From Sulfurimonas sp. RIFCSPLOWO2_12_36_12 (GTDB lineage: Bacteria; Campylobacterota; Campylobacteria; Campylobacterales; Sulfurimonadaceae), in the NCBI GenBank assembly GCA_001829675.1, contig MIBZ01000026.1, forward strand, positions 79,681-130,564: DNA of 50,884 nt. Reading direction: 5' to 3'. The notes under the pieces were generated by a model. That model saw nothing but the letters and a program-made list of their open reading frames with translations. It did no database searches and had not been told where the DNA came from. The first letter of the stretch is position 1. Each line of letters opens with the position of its first letter. Below, one piece after another: positions 43,984-50,884 of this stretch. Made by a program: the position numbers and the translations under genes.

Positions 43984-44968
43984 AATCATAAAACTAGAAG
44001 CTTTTGAAAGAGAAGAGATATTCTCTGAAGCTGCTTTTAAAATAGGCGCAACTCCTGCCATAGTAGAAAAAGATTTTTGGGTCGTTTGGATACTTGATAA
44101 GATATTTAGCGATGAAGCCTTAAGCAAAATACTGATGTTTAAAGGGGGGACTTCATTATCAAAAGTGTTTCATGTCATAAGTAGGTTTTCAGAAGATATA
44201 GATTTGATACTTGATTGGAGAGAAGTTACAAAAGATAATCCAAAAGTAGATAAACCAACAAAAAATCAACAAGTAAAATTCAATGAACAAATAAACGAAA
44301 ATGCAAAAATTTATATAAAAGAGCAGCTACTTCCTATTGTACAAGATATATTAGCGCCTCTTTGTTCTTGTAAAATAGATGAAGAAAACCCTTTTAATAT
44401 CAATATAACATACCCAGCTACATTTAAAGATAGCTATTTAAGAAATGAGATATTACTTGAAATTGGACCACTTGCTTCATGGATGCCGTGGGAGAGTTTT
44501 AAAATATCCGCCTATGCAGTAGATGCTTTTCCTACATTGTTCGATAAGCTTTTCTGCAAAGTAAATGCCATACTTGCCAAAAGAACTTTTTGGGAGAAGG
44601 CAACTATTTTGCATCAAGAAGCCAATAGAAGTGAAGACAAACAGTTGCCGCTTAGATATTCAAGACATTATTATGATTTAGCAATGATGGCAAAATCAGA
44701 TATCAAAGACGAAGCATTGAGTGATTTAGAGTTACTTAAACAAGTTGTTGATTTTAAATTAAAATTTTATCCTGCTGCTTGGGCAAGATTTGAAGAAGCA
44801 AAACCAGGCACTTTAAAACTTTTGCCTTCTGATATTCATATCGAAACACTCAAAAAAGACTATAAATCAATGGAAAATATGATATTTGATAAGAAATTGA
44901 CTTTTGAGGAAATATTAACAATATTAAGAGCTTTAGAAAATGAGATAAATTTAAAAGAAGTTAAATAG
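43976..44968 (+). CDS. abiEii: AbiEii/AbiGii-family nucleotidyltransferase toxin
   Basis: 330 residues. The nucleotidyltransferase core is visible: MFKGGTSLSKVF near 54-65 and FSEDIDLIL near 70-78, the GSxxD-like active site of this family. The segment RYSRHYYDLAMM is also typical. It blocks growth by modifying an RNA target, commonly tRNA in this family, and can abort phage infection. It is paired with the overlapping AbiEi antitoxin and sits inside the restriction operon. Confidence 0.88.
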   Translation: MDRIIKLEAFEREEIFSEAAFKIGATPAIVEKDFWVVWILDKIFSDEALSKILMFKGGTSLSKVFHVISRFSEDIDLILDWREVTKDNPKVDKPTKNQQVKFNEQINENAKIYIKEQLLPIVQDILAPLCSCKIDEENPFNINITYPATFKDSYLRNEILLEIGPLASWMPWESFKISAYAVDAFPTLFDKLFCKVNAILAKRTFWEKATILHQEANRSEDKQLPLRYSRHYYDLAMMAKSDIKDEALSDLELLKQVVDFKLKFYPAAWARFEEAKPGTLKLLPSDIHIETLKKDYKSMENMIFDKKLTFEEILTILRALENEINLKEVK

Positions 44969-44978
44969 AGGGATTGAT

Positions 44979-47900
44979 ATGAGCAGTTGGATAAGAGAAG
45001 CCGCCTATGTAGAAGAGAAGTTTTTAGAACAGCTTGAAAGTTTGGGTTGGGATACTTTAATCATAGCAGACAATGACAACAAGCACAGAACTGCCAAAGC
45101 TTTAAAAGGGCGAGATAGCTTTAAAGATGTGATTTTAGAAGATATCCTTAGTGAAGCTATAGTCAAAATAAACGGCGATTGGCTCAAAGATGAGCAGATA
45201 AAAGAGGTCATAGCTACTCTAAAGAACATCAACCATTCATCACTTTTTGAAAATAACCTTGCTTCTACCGCTCTTCTTATCGAAAATACATCCGTCGATG
45301 TAAACCATGCGACAGGTGCAAAATCTCCAACGGTAAAATATATAGACTTTGAAAATATCTCAAACAATCACTTCTTGGCACTGTCTCAATTTATGGTCGA
45401 TGGTGCGCAGACTATCATCCCCGATATTACACTTTTTGTAAACGGTATCCCTTTGGTAGTCATAGAGTGTAAAGCACCAGATGTTACCGACCCTATCCAT
45501 GAAGGTGTAAATCAACTAAAAAGATATATGAATACAAGAGGTACAGAGCAAAGCGAAGGCGCTTCAAAACTTTTTCATACTAATGCTTTTGTGGTGGTAA
45601 GCGCAAGGACTCAGGCAAAAAGCGGAACTATCAGCTCAAACCTAGAACATTATCTAAGTTGGAAGGACCCATATCCAAGAGATTTAAGCGAATTTGGCAA
45701 AGATGAGCAAGATATATTAGTCACCGGCATGTTAGCACCTATAAATCTGCTTGAGATTATGAGAGACTTTAGCGTAGTGATGGGAAGCGGCAGAAAAAGA
45801 GTCAAAATTGTTTGTCGTTATCAGCAATACAGAGCGGTAAAAAAGACAGTTAAGAGAATCCTTGAAGCCAATACGGTAGAGGAGAGAAACGGGGTAATTT
45901 GGCATACGCAAGGAAGCGGTAAGTCACTTACAATGGTCTTTTTAGTTAGACACTTGCGAAGCATAAAAGAACAGCAAGAGTATAAAATCCTTTTTGTCGT
46001 CGATAGAAGTGACCTGCAAGAGCAGCTAGAAGAGACAGCCACTCTAATAGGCGAGAAGATAGATACTGCACTTAACGCAAAAGATCTAAAGAAAAAACTC
46101 TCTAACGATGTAAGCAACATCAATATGACTATGATGCAAAAGTTTAATGACGGTGAGTTTGAAAAGGCAAGTGAAGGGGTAGATACATCAAAAGTGTTAG
46201 TGCTAATCGATGAAGCACACCGTACACAATACTCAAAATTTGGTTCCGCTCTAAGACTTGCTCTGCCTGATGCCGTTAAAATAGCATTTACCGGAACACC
46301 TGTAGAAAAAACCGTAGGTTCTTTTGGAAGCTACATTGATACCTATAAAATCCGTGAAGCAGTAGAAGACGGTGCAACGGTGCCAATCATCTACGAAGGA
46401 ATGACTTCAAACGATACGCTTGAAAACAAAGGTGAATTTGATGCCAAGTTTGAAGACTTGTTTGCGGAACTTAGCACAGAGCAAGTAGAGGCAATCAAAC
46501 GAAAATACGGCACAAAAGGCGACATACTAGAAGCCCCAAAACGCATCGAAGCTATAGCAAAACATATGGTAGAACATTACATAAAAAACATCTTGCCAAA
46601 CGGCTACAAAGCTCAAGTTGTAAGCTCATCAAGAAAAGCGGCGATTCTTTACAGTGAAGCCATAAATAAAGCCTTAAAAGCGTATAAAAATGAGATTGGA
46701 GAGCTTAGGTCTAGTGTGGTTATATCTGCTAAACACAATGACAACAGCGATGACTTTCCAAAAGAGTTTACGACCAAATCTCACAAAGACAGTGCCGTAG
46801 CAGAGTTTAAAAAACCTATAGAGCGATCGGACTTAGCCTTTCTGGTGGTAAGTGATATGCTTCTTACAGGCTTTGATGCACCTATTGAGCAGGTGATGTA
46901 TTTAGACAAAAAACTTACCGCACACAATCTTCTTCAAGCAATAGCAAGGGTCAACAGAACTTACGAGGGCAAAACTAGAGGGCTTATCGTTGATTATTAT
47001 GGAGTAGGCGCGCATCTCAAAGAGGCGTTAGCAAACTATGAAGATGCGGATGTAGCGGATGTAATGCAAGACATAAGCTGCGAGATAGATAAGCTAGAAC
47101 TTTCACACAGAAAAGTGATGCAGTTTTTTAGTCAAAATGGTGTTGAAGAGATAAATGAACAAACCCTAGAGGATGCTGTGGTTTTCCTTGCGGAGGAAAA
47201 GCTAAGATCTGAGTTTAAAATGCACTATAAAGAGTTTACTAAACTCATAGATTTTATACTGCCTCATCCAATTAAAAGATATTTTTTAGATGATGCAAAA
47301 ATTTTAGGAGTTATAAAAAATGAGGCTCAGAGAAGATACAGAGATGAAGAACTTCAAATAGAAGGTATCGGCGCAAAGGTAAAAAAACTTATCAATGAAC
47401 ACCTTGTCAGCCAAGGGATTGAGACGAGAGTCAGACCGGTATCGATATTTGATGATGAGTTTGAAGATGCACTCAAAGATAGACCAAATAAAGCTGTTGC
47501 TTCAGAGATGGAACATGCCCTTAGATATACTATAAAAATCAACATTGATAAAGACCCAATCTACTACAAATCTTTGGCTGAGAAGCTGGAAAAAATCATC
47601 TCAGAGCATAAAGGTGAATGGGATAAGCTTGTAGAGAAACTCTCAAAATTCAAAAAAGAGATAGTCGGCGGAAGAGAGATTTTGGAAGTATTTAAAAAAC
47701 TTGGCTGTGATGTGTGTATGGCGTATTATGATATGTTTTTAAGCTTTTACGACGGGGAAGTAAGCGAAAAAACGAAAGATGTCATTATAGAGCTTGTTAT
47801 AAATTCTCTTAGTATTGCGGCAAGAGATATAAGTAGAGTAGATTTTTGGGGAACTACTGGAGCAGAGAGTAGAAATAATCTTCAAAATTATCTTGTTGGA

Positions 47901-48020
47901 CTTCTCGCAGCTACAAAAGACGCAGTTTTAATCAACAACATTGCTCTCATAAAAGAGCGATTTATGAGTCTTACAAAAGAGAACCAAAAAGAGCTTCAAG
48001 GTTTAAAGCTTGATAATTGA
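44979..48020 (+). CDS. hsdR: type I restriction endonuclease subunit HsdR
   Basis: 1013 residues. The nuclease domain has PDITLFVNGIPLVVIECKAPD near 147-167. The translocase follows, with Walker A HTQGSGKSLT near 309-318, LIDEAHR near 409-415, AFTGTP, and the late helicase motif AIARVNRTYEGK. Translocation leads to cleavage away from unmethylated sites. GAGGGA precedes the ATG. It is separated from hsdS by the conflict-protein and AbiE genes. Confidence 0.96.
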   Translation: MSSWIREAAYVEEKFLEQLESLGWDTLIIADNDNKHRTAKALKGRDSFKDVILEDILSEAIVKINGDWLKDEQIKEVIATLKNINHSSLFENNLASTALLIENTSVDVNHATGAKSPTVKYIDFENISNNHFLALSQFMVDGAQTIIPDITLFVNGIPLVVIECKAPDVTDPIHEGVNQLKRYMNTRGTEQSEGASKLFHTNAFVVVSARTQAKSGTISSNLEHYLSWKDPYPRDLSEFGKDEQDILVTGMLAPINLLEIMRDFSVVMGSGRKRVKIVCRYQQYRAVKKTVKRILEANTVEERNGVIWHTQGSGKSLTMVFLVRHLRSIKEQQEYKILFVVDRSDLQEQLEETATLIGEKIDTALNAKDLKKKLSNDVSNINMTMMQKFNDGEFEKASEGVDTSKVLVLIDEAHRTQYSKFGSALRLALPDAVKIAFTGTPVEKTVGSFGSYIDTYKIREAVEDGATVPIIYEGMTSNDTLENKGEFDAKFEDLFAELSTEQVEAIKRKYGTKGDILEAPKRIEAIAKHMVEHYIKNILPNGYKAQVVSSSRKAAILYSEAINKALKAYKNEIGELRSSVVISAKHNDNSDDFPKEFTTKSHKDSAVAEFKKPIERSDLAFLVVSDMLLTGFDAPIEQVMYLDKKLTAHNLLQAIARVNRTYEGKTRGLIVDYYGVGAHLKEALANYEDADVADVMQDISCEIDKLELSHRKVMQFFSQNGVEEINEQTLEDAVVFLAEEKLRSEFKMHYKEFTKLIDFILPHPIKRYFLDDAKILGVIKNEAQRRYRDEELQIEGIGAKVKKLINEHLVSQGIETRVRPVSIFDDEFEDALKDRPNKAVASEMEHALRYTIKINIDKDPIYYKSLAEKLEKIISEHKGEWDKLVEKLSKFKKEIVGGREILEVFKKLGCDVCMAYYDMFLSFYDGEVSEKTKDVIIELVINSLSIAARDISRVDFWGTTGAESRNNLQNYLVGLLAATKDAVLINNIALIKERFMSLTKENQKELQGLKLDN

Positions 48021-48678
48021 TTACGAACTTATACGATCCAAGCGTAAAAGCATCGGTATCACTGTTGAGAGAGATGCAAAAGTAGTAGTTAATGCTCCAC
48101 TTGATCTGGATGGCAAAGAGATAGAGAAGCATGTGCATAAAAAAAGAGTGTGGATTTGGGAAAAGTTAGCAATTAAAAAATCAATAATGGATAATATCGC
48201 TTCAAAGAAGTTTATCTCAGGAGAGAGTTTTAGCTATTTAGGGCGAAGTTATAGACTTCAGATGGTTGAGGGAAATAGTGAACTAAAACTCAAAAACGGT
48301 TGGTTTGTACTGGGGCAAAAGAAGCAGCAAAAAGCAAAAGAGATTTTTAAAACATGGTACAGCGAACATCTAAAAACTAAAATAGATGAGCGATTAGAGG
48401 GCATTTGTAAATCTGCAAATATTTTAAAACCTGAGTTTAGAATAATGGAACTTGGCTTTCGCTGGGGCTCTTGCACTAAAGATGGTGTTTTAAATTTTAA
48501 CTGGAAAATTGCCATGGCTCCTATTGGAGTTATTGACTATATTATCGTGCATGAAATAGTGCATCTAAAAGAGCATACGCATAATGAGAAGTTTTGGAAA
48601 GAAGTTTATCGCTTGATGCCAAACTATAAAGAAAAAAAAGAGTGGCTTCAAAAAAATGGAAGTGATTTAAATATTTAA
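48010..48678 (+). CDS. YgjP-like M48-type metallopeptidase (DUF45)
   Basis: 222 residues. The zinc motif HEIVHLKEHTHNEKFW lies near 181-196. The preceding LGFRWGSCTKDGVLNFNW and the start YELIRSKRKSIGITV match the YgjP/DUF45 family, often found next to hsdR. TTG at 48010 is the likely start and overlaps the hsdR stop by 11 bp. Its role in restriction is not established. Confidence 0.88.
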   Translation: MIIDYELIRSKRKSIGITVERDAKVVVNAPLDLDGKEIEKHVHKKRVWIWEKLAIKKSIMDNIASKKFISGESFSYLGRSYRLQMVEGNSELKLKNGWFVLGQKKQQKAKEIFKTWYSEHLKTKIDERLEGICKSANILKPEFRIMELGFRWGSCTKDGVLNFNWKIAMAPIGVIDYIIVHEIVHLKEHTHNEKFWKEVYRLMPNYKEKKEWLQKNGSDLNI

Positions 48679-48707
48679 TTGGAACCTGCATACTCTTTTT
48701 TAGCCGT

Positions 48708-48772
48708 AAATCGAGTGTCAAATTTGACATAAATCGCGTAGAGATTTGTGGCCACATTTGGCAAACTCGCTC
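48708..48772 (-). repeat. 65-bp inverted repeat, right copy
   Basis: Reverse complement of 34551-34615 with four mismatches. It includes the perfect palindrome TGTCAAATTTGACA. It lies 30 bp after the metallopeptidase gene stop. Confidence 0.85.
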
Positions 48773-48825
48773 TTTTTAAAAAGTTAAAGATTTCATTGAA
48801 AATTTGATATGTTTTTTGACCATAT

Positions 48826-49980
48826 TTAGCAAGGCAAATTTAAATACTCATTTAAAAGTTTGTCAGCAGTTTCAAGACTAGGTTTGGCATACCTCTTGGT
48901 CACTCCAATACCGCTGTGTCCTAAAAGTTTGCCAACACCCTCAAGAGTCGCTCCGTTATTAACTAAATAATTACCAATAACATGCCTAGTATCATGAATA
49001 CGCATTTTTTCAATGCCGGCATTTTTTATTACCTGTTTCCAATGTTGGCGAAATGTATTTGCGGTAACATGTGCCGTTTTTTCTCCAGGGAAGATATAAC
49101 CAGCTTTCATAATTCCATACTCTTTTAAAAATTCTTCCAAAATTTCAGAAAGTCTATAATCCTGCCTTCGCCTGATTTTATTGTACACCGCTTCTATTGT
49201 ATAAATTTTATTATCAATGCTAATGCTACTCCACTGGAGCGTTAGCACCTCATTTAATCGTCTTCCTGTAAATAAAAACAACATAATGCCCCTGTATTTT
49301 AAAGGTTCATATTTGCCAATCTCTTCTATTAATTTTTTTCTTTTCTCTTCACTCAAATCAAAATTAACAGTATTATCAAAATTAGGTAAATTGACTTTTA
49401 TAGCTGGATTAGTTTCAGATAGGCCTATATCAATAGAATAGTTAAAAAGAGGTCGTAATAGCTGTTTTATTGTTTGAGCAGTTCTAGGCTGTAATCCTTG
49501 ACGCAAAATGCTATTAACTATCTCTTGAATATCGGAAGTCATGATTTTTCTTACTTCCATTTCTCCAATTGAGTTTTTTATCCACTTACCATAAGATTTT
49601 TGAGTGGTATATATATTTTTCTCAGATAGAGATTTGGATTTGAATTCCATGTAATCATCCCAAAGCTCATTAAGAGATTTAAAACTTTTCTTTTTTATAA
49701 CACCTGTAACGGAAAGCTCTGCATTTAATTCATTTCTTTTTGATGCTGCATTTTTTACAGCTTGCAACCCAGTTATATTTTGATACTTGAGAGTTTTTTT
49801 GATTTGTTTATTTCTGAAGTAGAATTTAAGTACGATATCTATGTTTTCATAGTCAATTTTTTTGAGATCACTCTTATTGATTTCTTTTTTTGAAAAAATA
49901 TTGCTCTGGTCTTTTAAATATAAACCTTTTGTGTCAATATTGTCTATGTTGATTTTTTTAAGTTGATCTTGTAGCGCCAT
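48826..49980 (-). CDS. int: tyrosine-type site-specific integrase
   Basis: 384 residues. An N-terminal arm-binding region is followed by a SAM-like core-binding domain (about 105-195) and the catalytic domain. The catalytic set is visible: Arg in FTGRRLNEVL near 238, HDTRH near 328-332, GHSGIG near 351 and the nucleophile in KRYAKP near 364. It catalyses integration at the tRNA-Leu 3' end and excision. It ends up transcribed leftward from near attR, behind two small coupled ORFs. Confidence 0.94.
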   Translation of the reverse strand: MALQDQLKKINIDNIDTKGLYLKDQSNIFSKKEINKSDLKKIDYENIDIVLKFYFRNKQIKKTLKYQNITGLQAVKNAASKRNELNAELSVTGVIKKKSFKSLNELWDDYMEFKSKSLSEKNIYTTQKSYGKWIKNSIGEMEVRKIMTSDIQEIVNSILRQGLQPRTAQTIKQLLRPLFNYSIDIGLSETNPAIKVNLPNFDNTVNFDLSEEKRKKLIEEIGKYEPLKYRGIMLFLFTGRRLNEVLTLQWSSISIDNKIYTIEAVYNKIRRRQDYRLSEILEEFLKEYGIMKAGYIFPGEKTAHVTANTFRQHWKQVIKNAGIEKMRIHDTRHVIGNYLVNNGATLEGVGKLLGHSGIGVTKRYAKPSLETADKLLNEYLNLPC

Positions 49981-49987
49981 AATAATA

Positions 49988-50134
49988 TTAAATTGCTTCT
50001 TTGTGTTTTAAAATACCAAAAATAACAGTCTGTTCCTTGTCTGCTAGGTAAGCCTTTTTTATGCTGTCTTTACTTGTGTAGTTAAGTATAGGCTCCGAGG
50101 CTACTGTAAAAAAGGTTTTAAAAATTATTTGCAT
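49988..50134 (-). CDS. 48-residue small ORF upstream of the integrase
   Basis: Its ATG shares one base with the stop of the preceding small gene (TAATG), and its stop lies seven bases before the integrase start, so the three are packed as an operon. The product (MQIIFKTFFTVASEPILNY, then KKAYLADKEQTVIF) is not recognised. Confidence 0.5.
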   Translation of the reverse strand: MQIIFKTFFTVASEPILNYTSKDSIKKAYLADKEQTVIFGILKHKEAI

Positions 50135-50346
50135 TAAGAAACTTTATGTCTTTGGATGAGTCTTGCTTCTCTCGCTTGCCAAAAATCATCTGTCATTAGA
50201 GTGAAATTTTTGTTGCCGTTCTCTCTATAATCATTCAAGGTCTCATTAAGCATTGTTTTTTCTCTTTGATGCTCTTCTTCAATTCTATCTGTTATAATAA
50301 TCTCAATATTGTGTTCATTTGAATTTAAACTATATGCAATTTGCAC
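50134..50346 (-). CDS. 70-residue small hypothetical protein, first in the integrase operon
   Basis: Starts at a GTG with AAAGGA seven bases before it. Charged, helical product (DRIEEEHQREKTMLNETL, then DDFWQAREARLIQRH). Not recognised. It is coupled to the next small ORF and then the integrase. The integrase arm-type repeats lie just upstream, so recombination and expression may interact. Confidence 0.55.
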   Translation of the reverse strand: MQIAYSLNSNEHNIEIIITDRIEEEHQREKTMLNETLNDYRENGNKNFTLMTDDFWQAREARLIQRHKVS

Positions 50347-50399
50347 AATAGAATCCTTTTATAAAATAAATATGAGCAAGTATATCATATTTCATATTA

Positions 50400-50422
50400 G
50401 GGTACGGTTTGGGTACGGTTTT
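50400..50422 (+). promoter_or_regulatory. candidate right integrase arm-type sites
   Basis: Two direct copies of GGGTACGGTTT starting at 50400 and 50411, matching the pair at 19984-20007 in sequence and orientation. They lie about 100 bp inside attR and upstream of the integrase operon. Confidence 0.55.
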
Positions 50423-50524
50423 GGATATAAAATAGTATATCATCATATAACTAAAAAAAAGAGAAAAAGCCCTAAACAGTGAATATATATAACTCCGTAT
50501 AAATCTATATATATACTAATAATT

Positions 50525-50581
50525 AGACTTAGGATCTGGTGTCGCAAGACGTGGAAGTTCGAGTCTTCTCATCCGCACCAT
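50525..50581 (+). repeat. attR, 57-bp direct repeat of the tRNA-Leu 3' part
   Basis: Perfect copy of 19864-19920. Only the 3' portion of the tRNA is present, with no acceptor 5' strand or D arm, so it is not a second tRNA gene. Confidence 0.95.
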
Positions 50582-50653
50582 TCTTCTTATAAAATCTTTC
50601 AAAACATCAATAAATAGAAACTTTTCTCACTGCTTTTAAGTTTTACAAAAAAA

Positions 50654-50884
50654 TTATTTTATTTTTAAAGCTTCTTTATAAAATTTCACAAGTCCTTTTT
50701 TAGCTTTTGCGTCAAGTTCATATGAGATATGTTTTAAATAATTTAATATATCTTTTTGAGAAATTTGCGTTCTATGAGAGGCTTCATCCAAAATATATCT
50801 AGGAATTTTTACTCTGCTTTTTAAGAAGTTTTTTTCGACTTTTTTATAAAAATTTTTATCTTTGTGAAAACATAAGAGTGCAAA
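50654..50884 (-). CDS. mqnA: C-terminal part of a probable chorismate dehydratase MqnA
   Basis: The frame enters from the right edge and ends at 50654, giving 76 residues. Segments HKDKNFYKKVEKNFLKSR, IPRYILDEASHRTQIS and YELDAKAKKGLVKFYKEA resemble the C-terminus of the futalosine-pathway enzyme that turns chorismate into 3-enolpyruvyl-benzoate. It belongs to the chromosome beyond the island and is transcribed toward the tRNA operon. The assignment is from memory of the family only. Confidence 0.55.
   Translation of the reverse strand, partial: FALLCFHKDKNFYKKVEKNFLKSRVKIPRYILDEASHRTQISQKDILNYLKHISYELDAKAKKGLVKFYKEALKIK

Larger units (their letters stand above)
19864..50581. mobile_element. 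integrated genomic island at tRNA-Leu, about 30.7 kb
   Basis: A perfect 57-bp direct repeat bounds the region (19864-19920 and 50525-50581). A tyrosine integrase sits inside the right end and candidate arm sites lie inside both ends. The genes within are mostly defence, envelope or unknown, while housekeeping genes lie on both sides. No relaxase, type IV secretion, capsid or tail gene is recognised. The element therefore looks like an integrative mobilisable island or satellite that needs a helper to transfer. Confidence 0.92.
50347..50653. other. right end of the island and flank, non-coding
   Basis: About 307 bp: the promoter region of the integrase operon, paired GGGTAC repeats (50400-50416), AT-rich DNA with ATATATA steps, then attR (50525-50581) and 72 bp of chromosome up to the mqnA-like stop. 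No gene seen. Confidence 0.7.

Noticed and set aside
20826..50346. A prophage
   Set aside because: No capsid, portal, terminase, tail or lysis gene is seen. The integrase and AlpA-like gene alone fit an island or satellite.
50525..50581. A second tRNA-Leu gene at the right end
   Set aside because: Only the 3' two-thirds is present; the 5' acceptor strand and D arm are missing. It is the attR copy made by integration.

Overview
The window is AT-rich DNA from the Campylobacterota (epsilonproteobacteria), most likely a Sulfurimonas-like chemolithotroph. The support is two adjacent Maf-type flagellin-glycosylation proteins beside fliD-fliS, a NIT-domain chemoreceptor, a di-haem cytochrome c peroxidase, and what looks like the C-terminus of MqnA (futalosine menaquinone pathway). 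Genus is inference; no rRNA is present.

Layout. (a) 1-6563: flagellar block with two Maf paralogues on the minus strand, fliD, fliS, a FliT-like gene and an Hpt protein. fliD and fliS each carry a matching sigma-28 promoter. (b) 6590-7820: SRP RNA, a small conserved-looking ORF, and rpmI-rplT ending in a terminator. (c) 7812-11762 (minus): a three-gene signalling operon of STAS protein, NIT-domain chemoreceptor and REC-PP2C-HATPase regulator. (d) 11830-16007 (minus): rarA, rluB and kdsD in one operon that seems to start leaderless, then a cytochrome c peroxidase. (e) 16151-19078 (plus): a P-loop protein, nnrD and thiG. (f) 19288-19919: a tRNA operon Pro-His-Arg-Arg-Leu with a consensus promoter.

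(g) 19864-50581 is an integrated element of about 30.7 kb. The last 57 bp of tRNA-Leu(TAG) are repeated perfectly at 50525-50581. A tyrosine integrase lies just inside the right end, and paired GGGTAC repeats (candidate integrase arm sites) lie inside both ends. I see no relaxase, secretion system or phage structural gene. Cargo from left to right: a structured non-coding stretch; an RHH/coiled-coil protein divergent from an AlpA/Xis-like protein; an unknown protein with a 30-bp tandem repeat; three metallophosphoesterases with small ORFs; an intact IS256-family element with 8-bp target duplication; a divergent locus of a GIY-YIG/hydrophobic protein plus a tail-anchored coiled-coil protein facing an operon of OmpA-domain lipoprotein, polytopic membrane protein and periplasmic VWA-like protein; a decayed stretch with a metallophosphoesterase fragment; and a large defence operon of parA, a small partner, hsdM, hsdS, a small TM ORF, a TPR/PIN-like conflict protein, abiEi, abiEii, hsdR and a YgjP-like metallopeptidase. 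The defence block is bracketed by 65-bp inverted repeats. (h) 50654-50884: chromosome resumes with the C-terminal end of a probable mqnA.

The best candidates for undescribed systems are the envelope operon 30468-34182 with the facing GIY-YIG/coiled-coil pair 27878-30088, and the large TPR/PIN-like protein nested inside a type I restriction operon with an AbiE toxin-antitoxin pair. All functional statements come from motif recognition; no database search was run.
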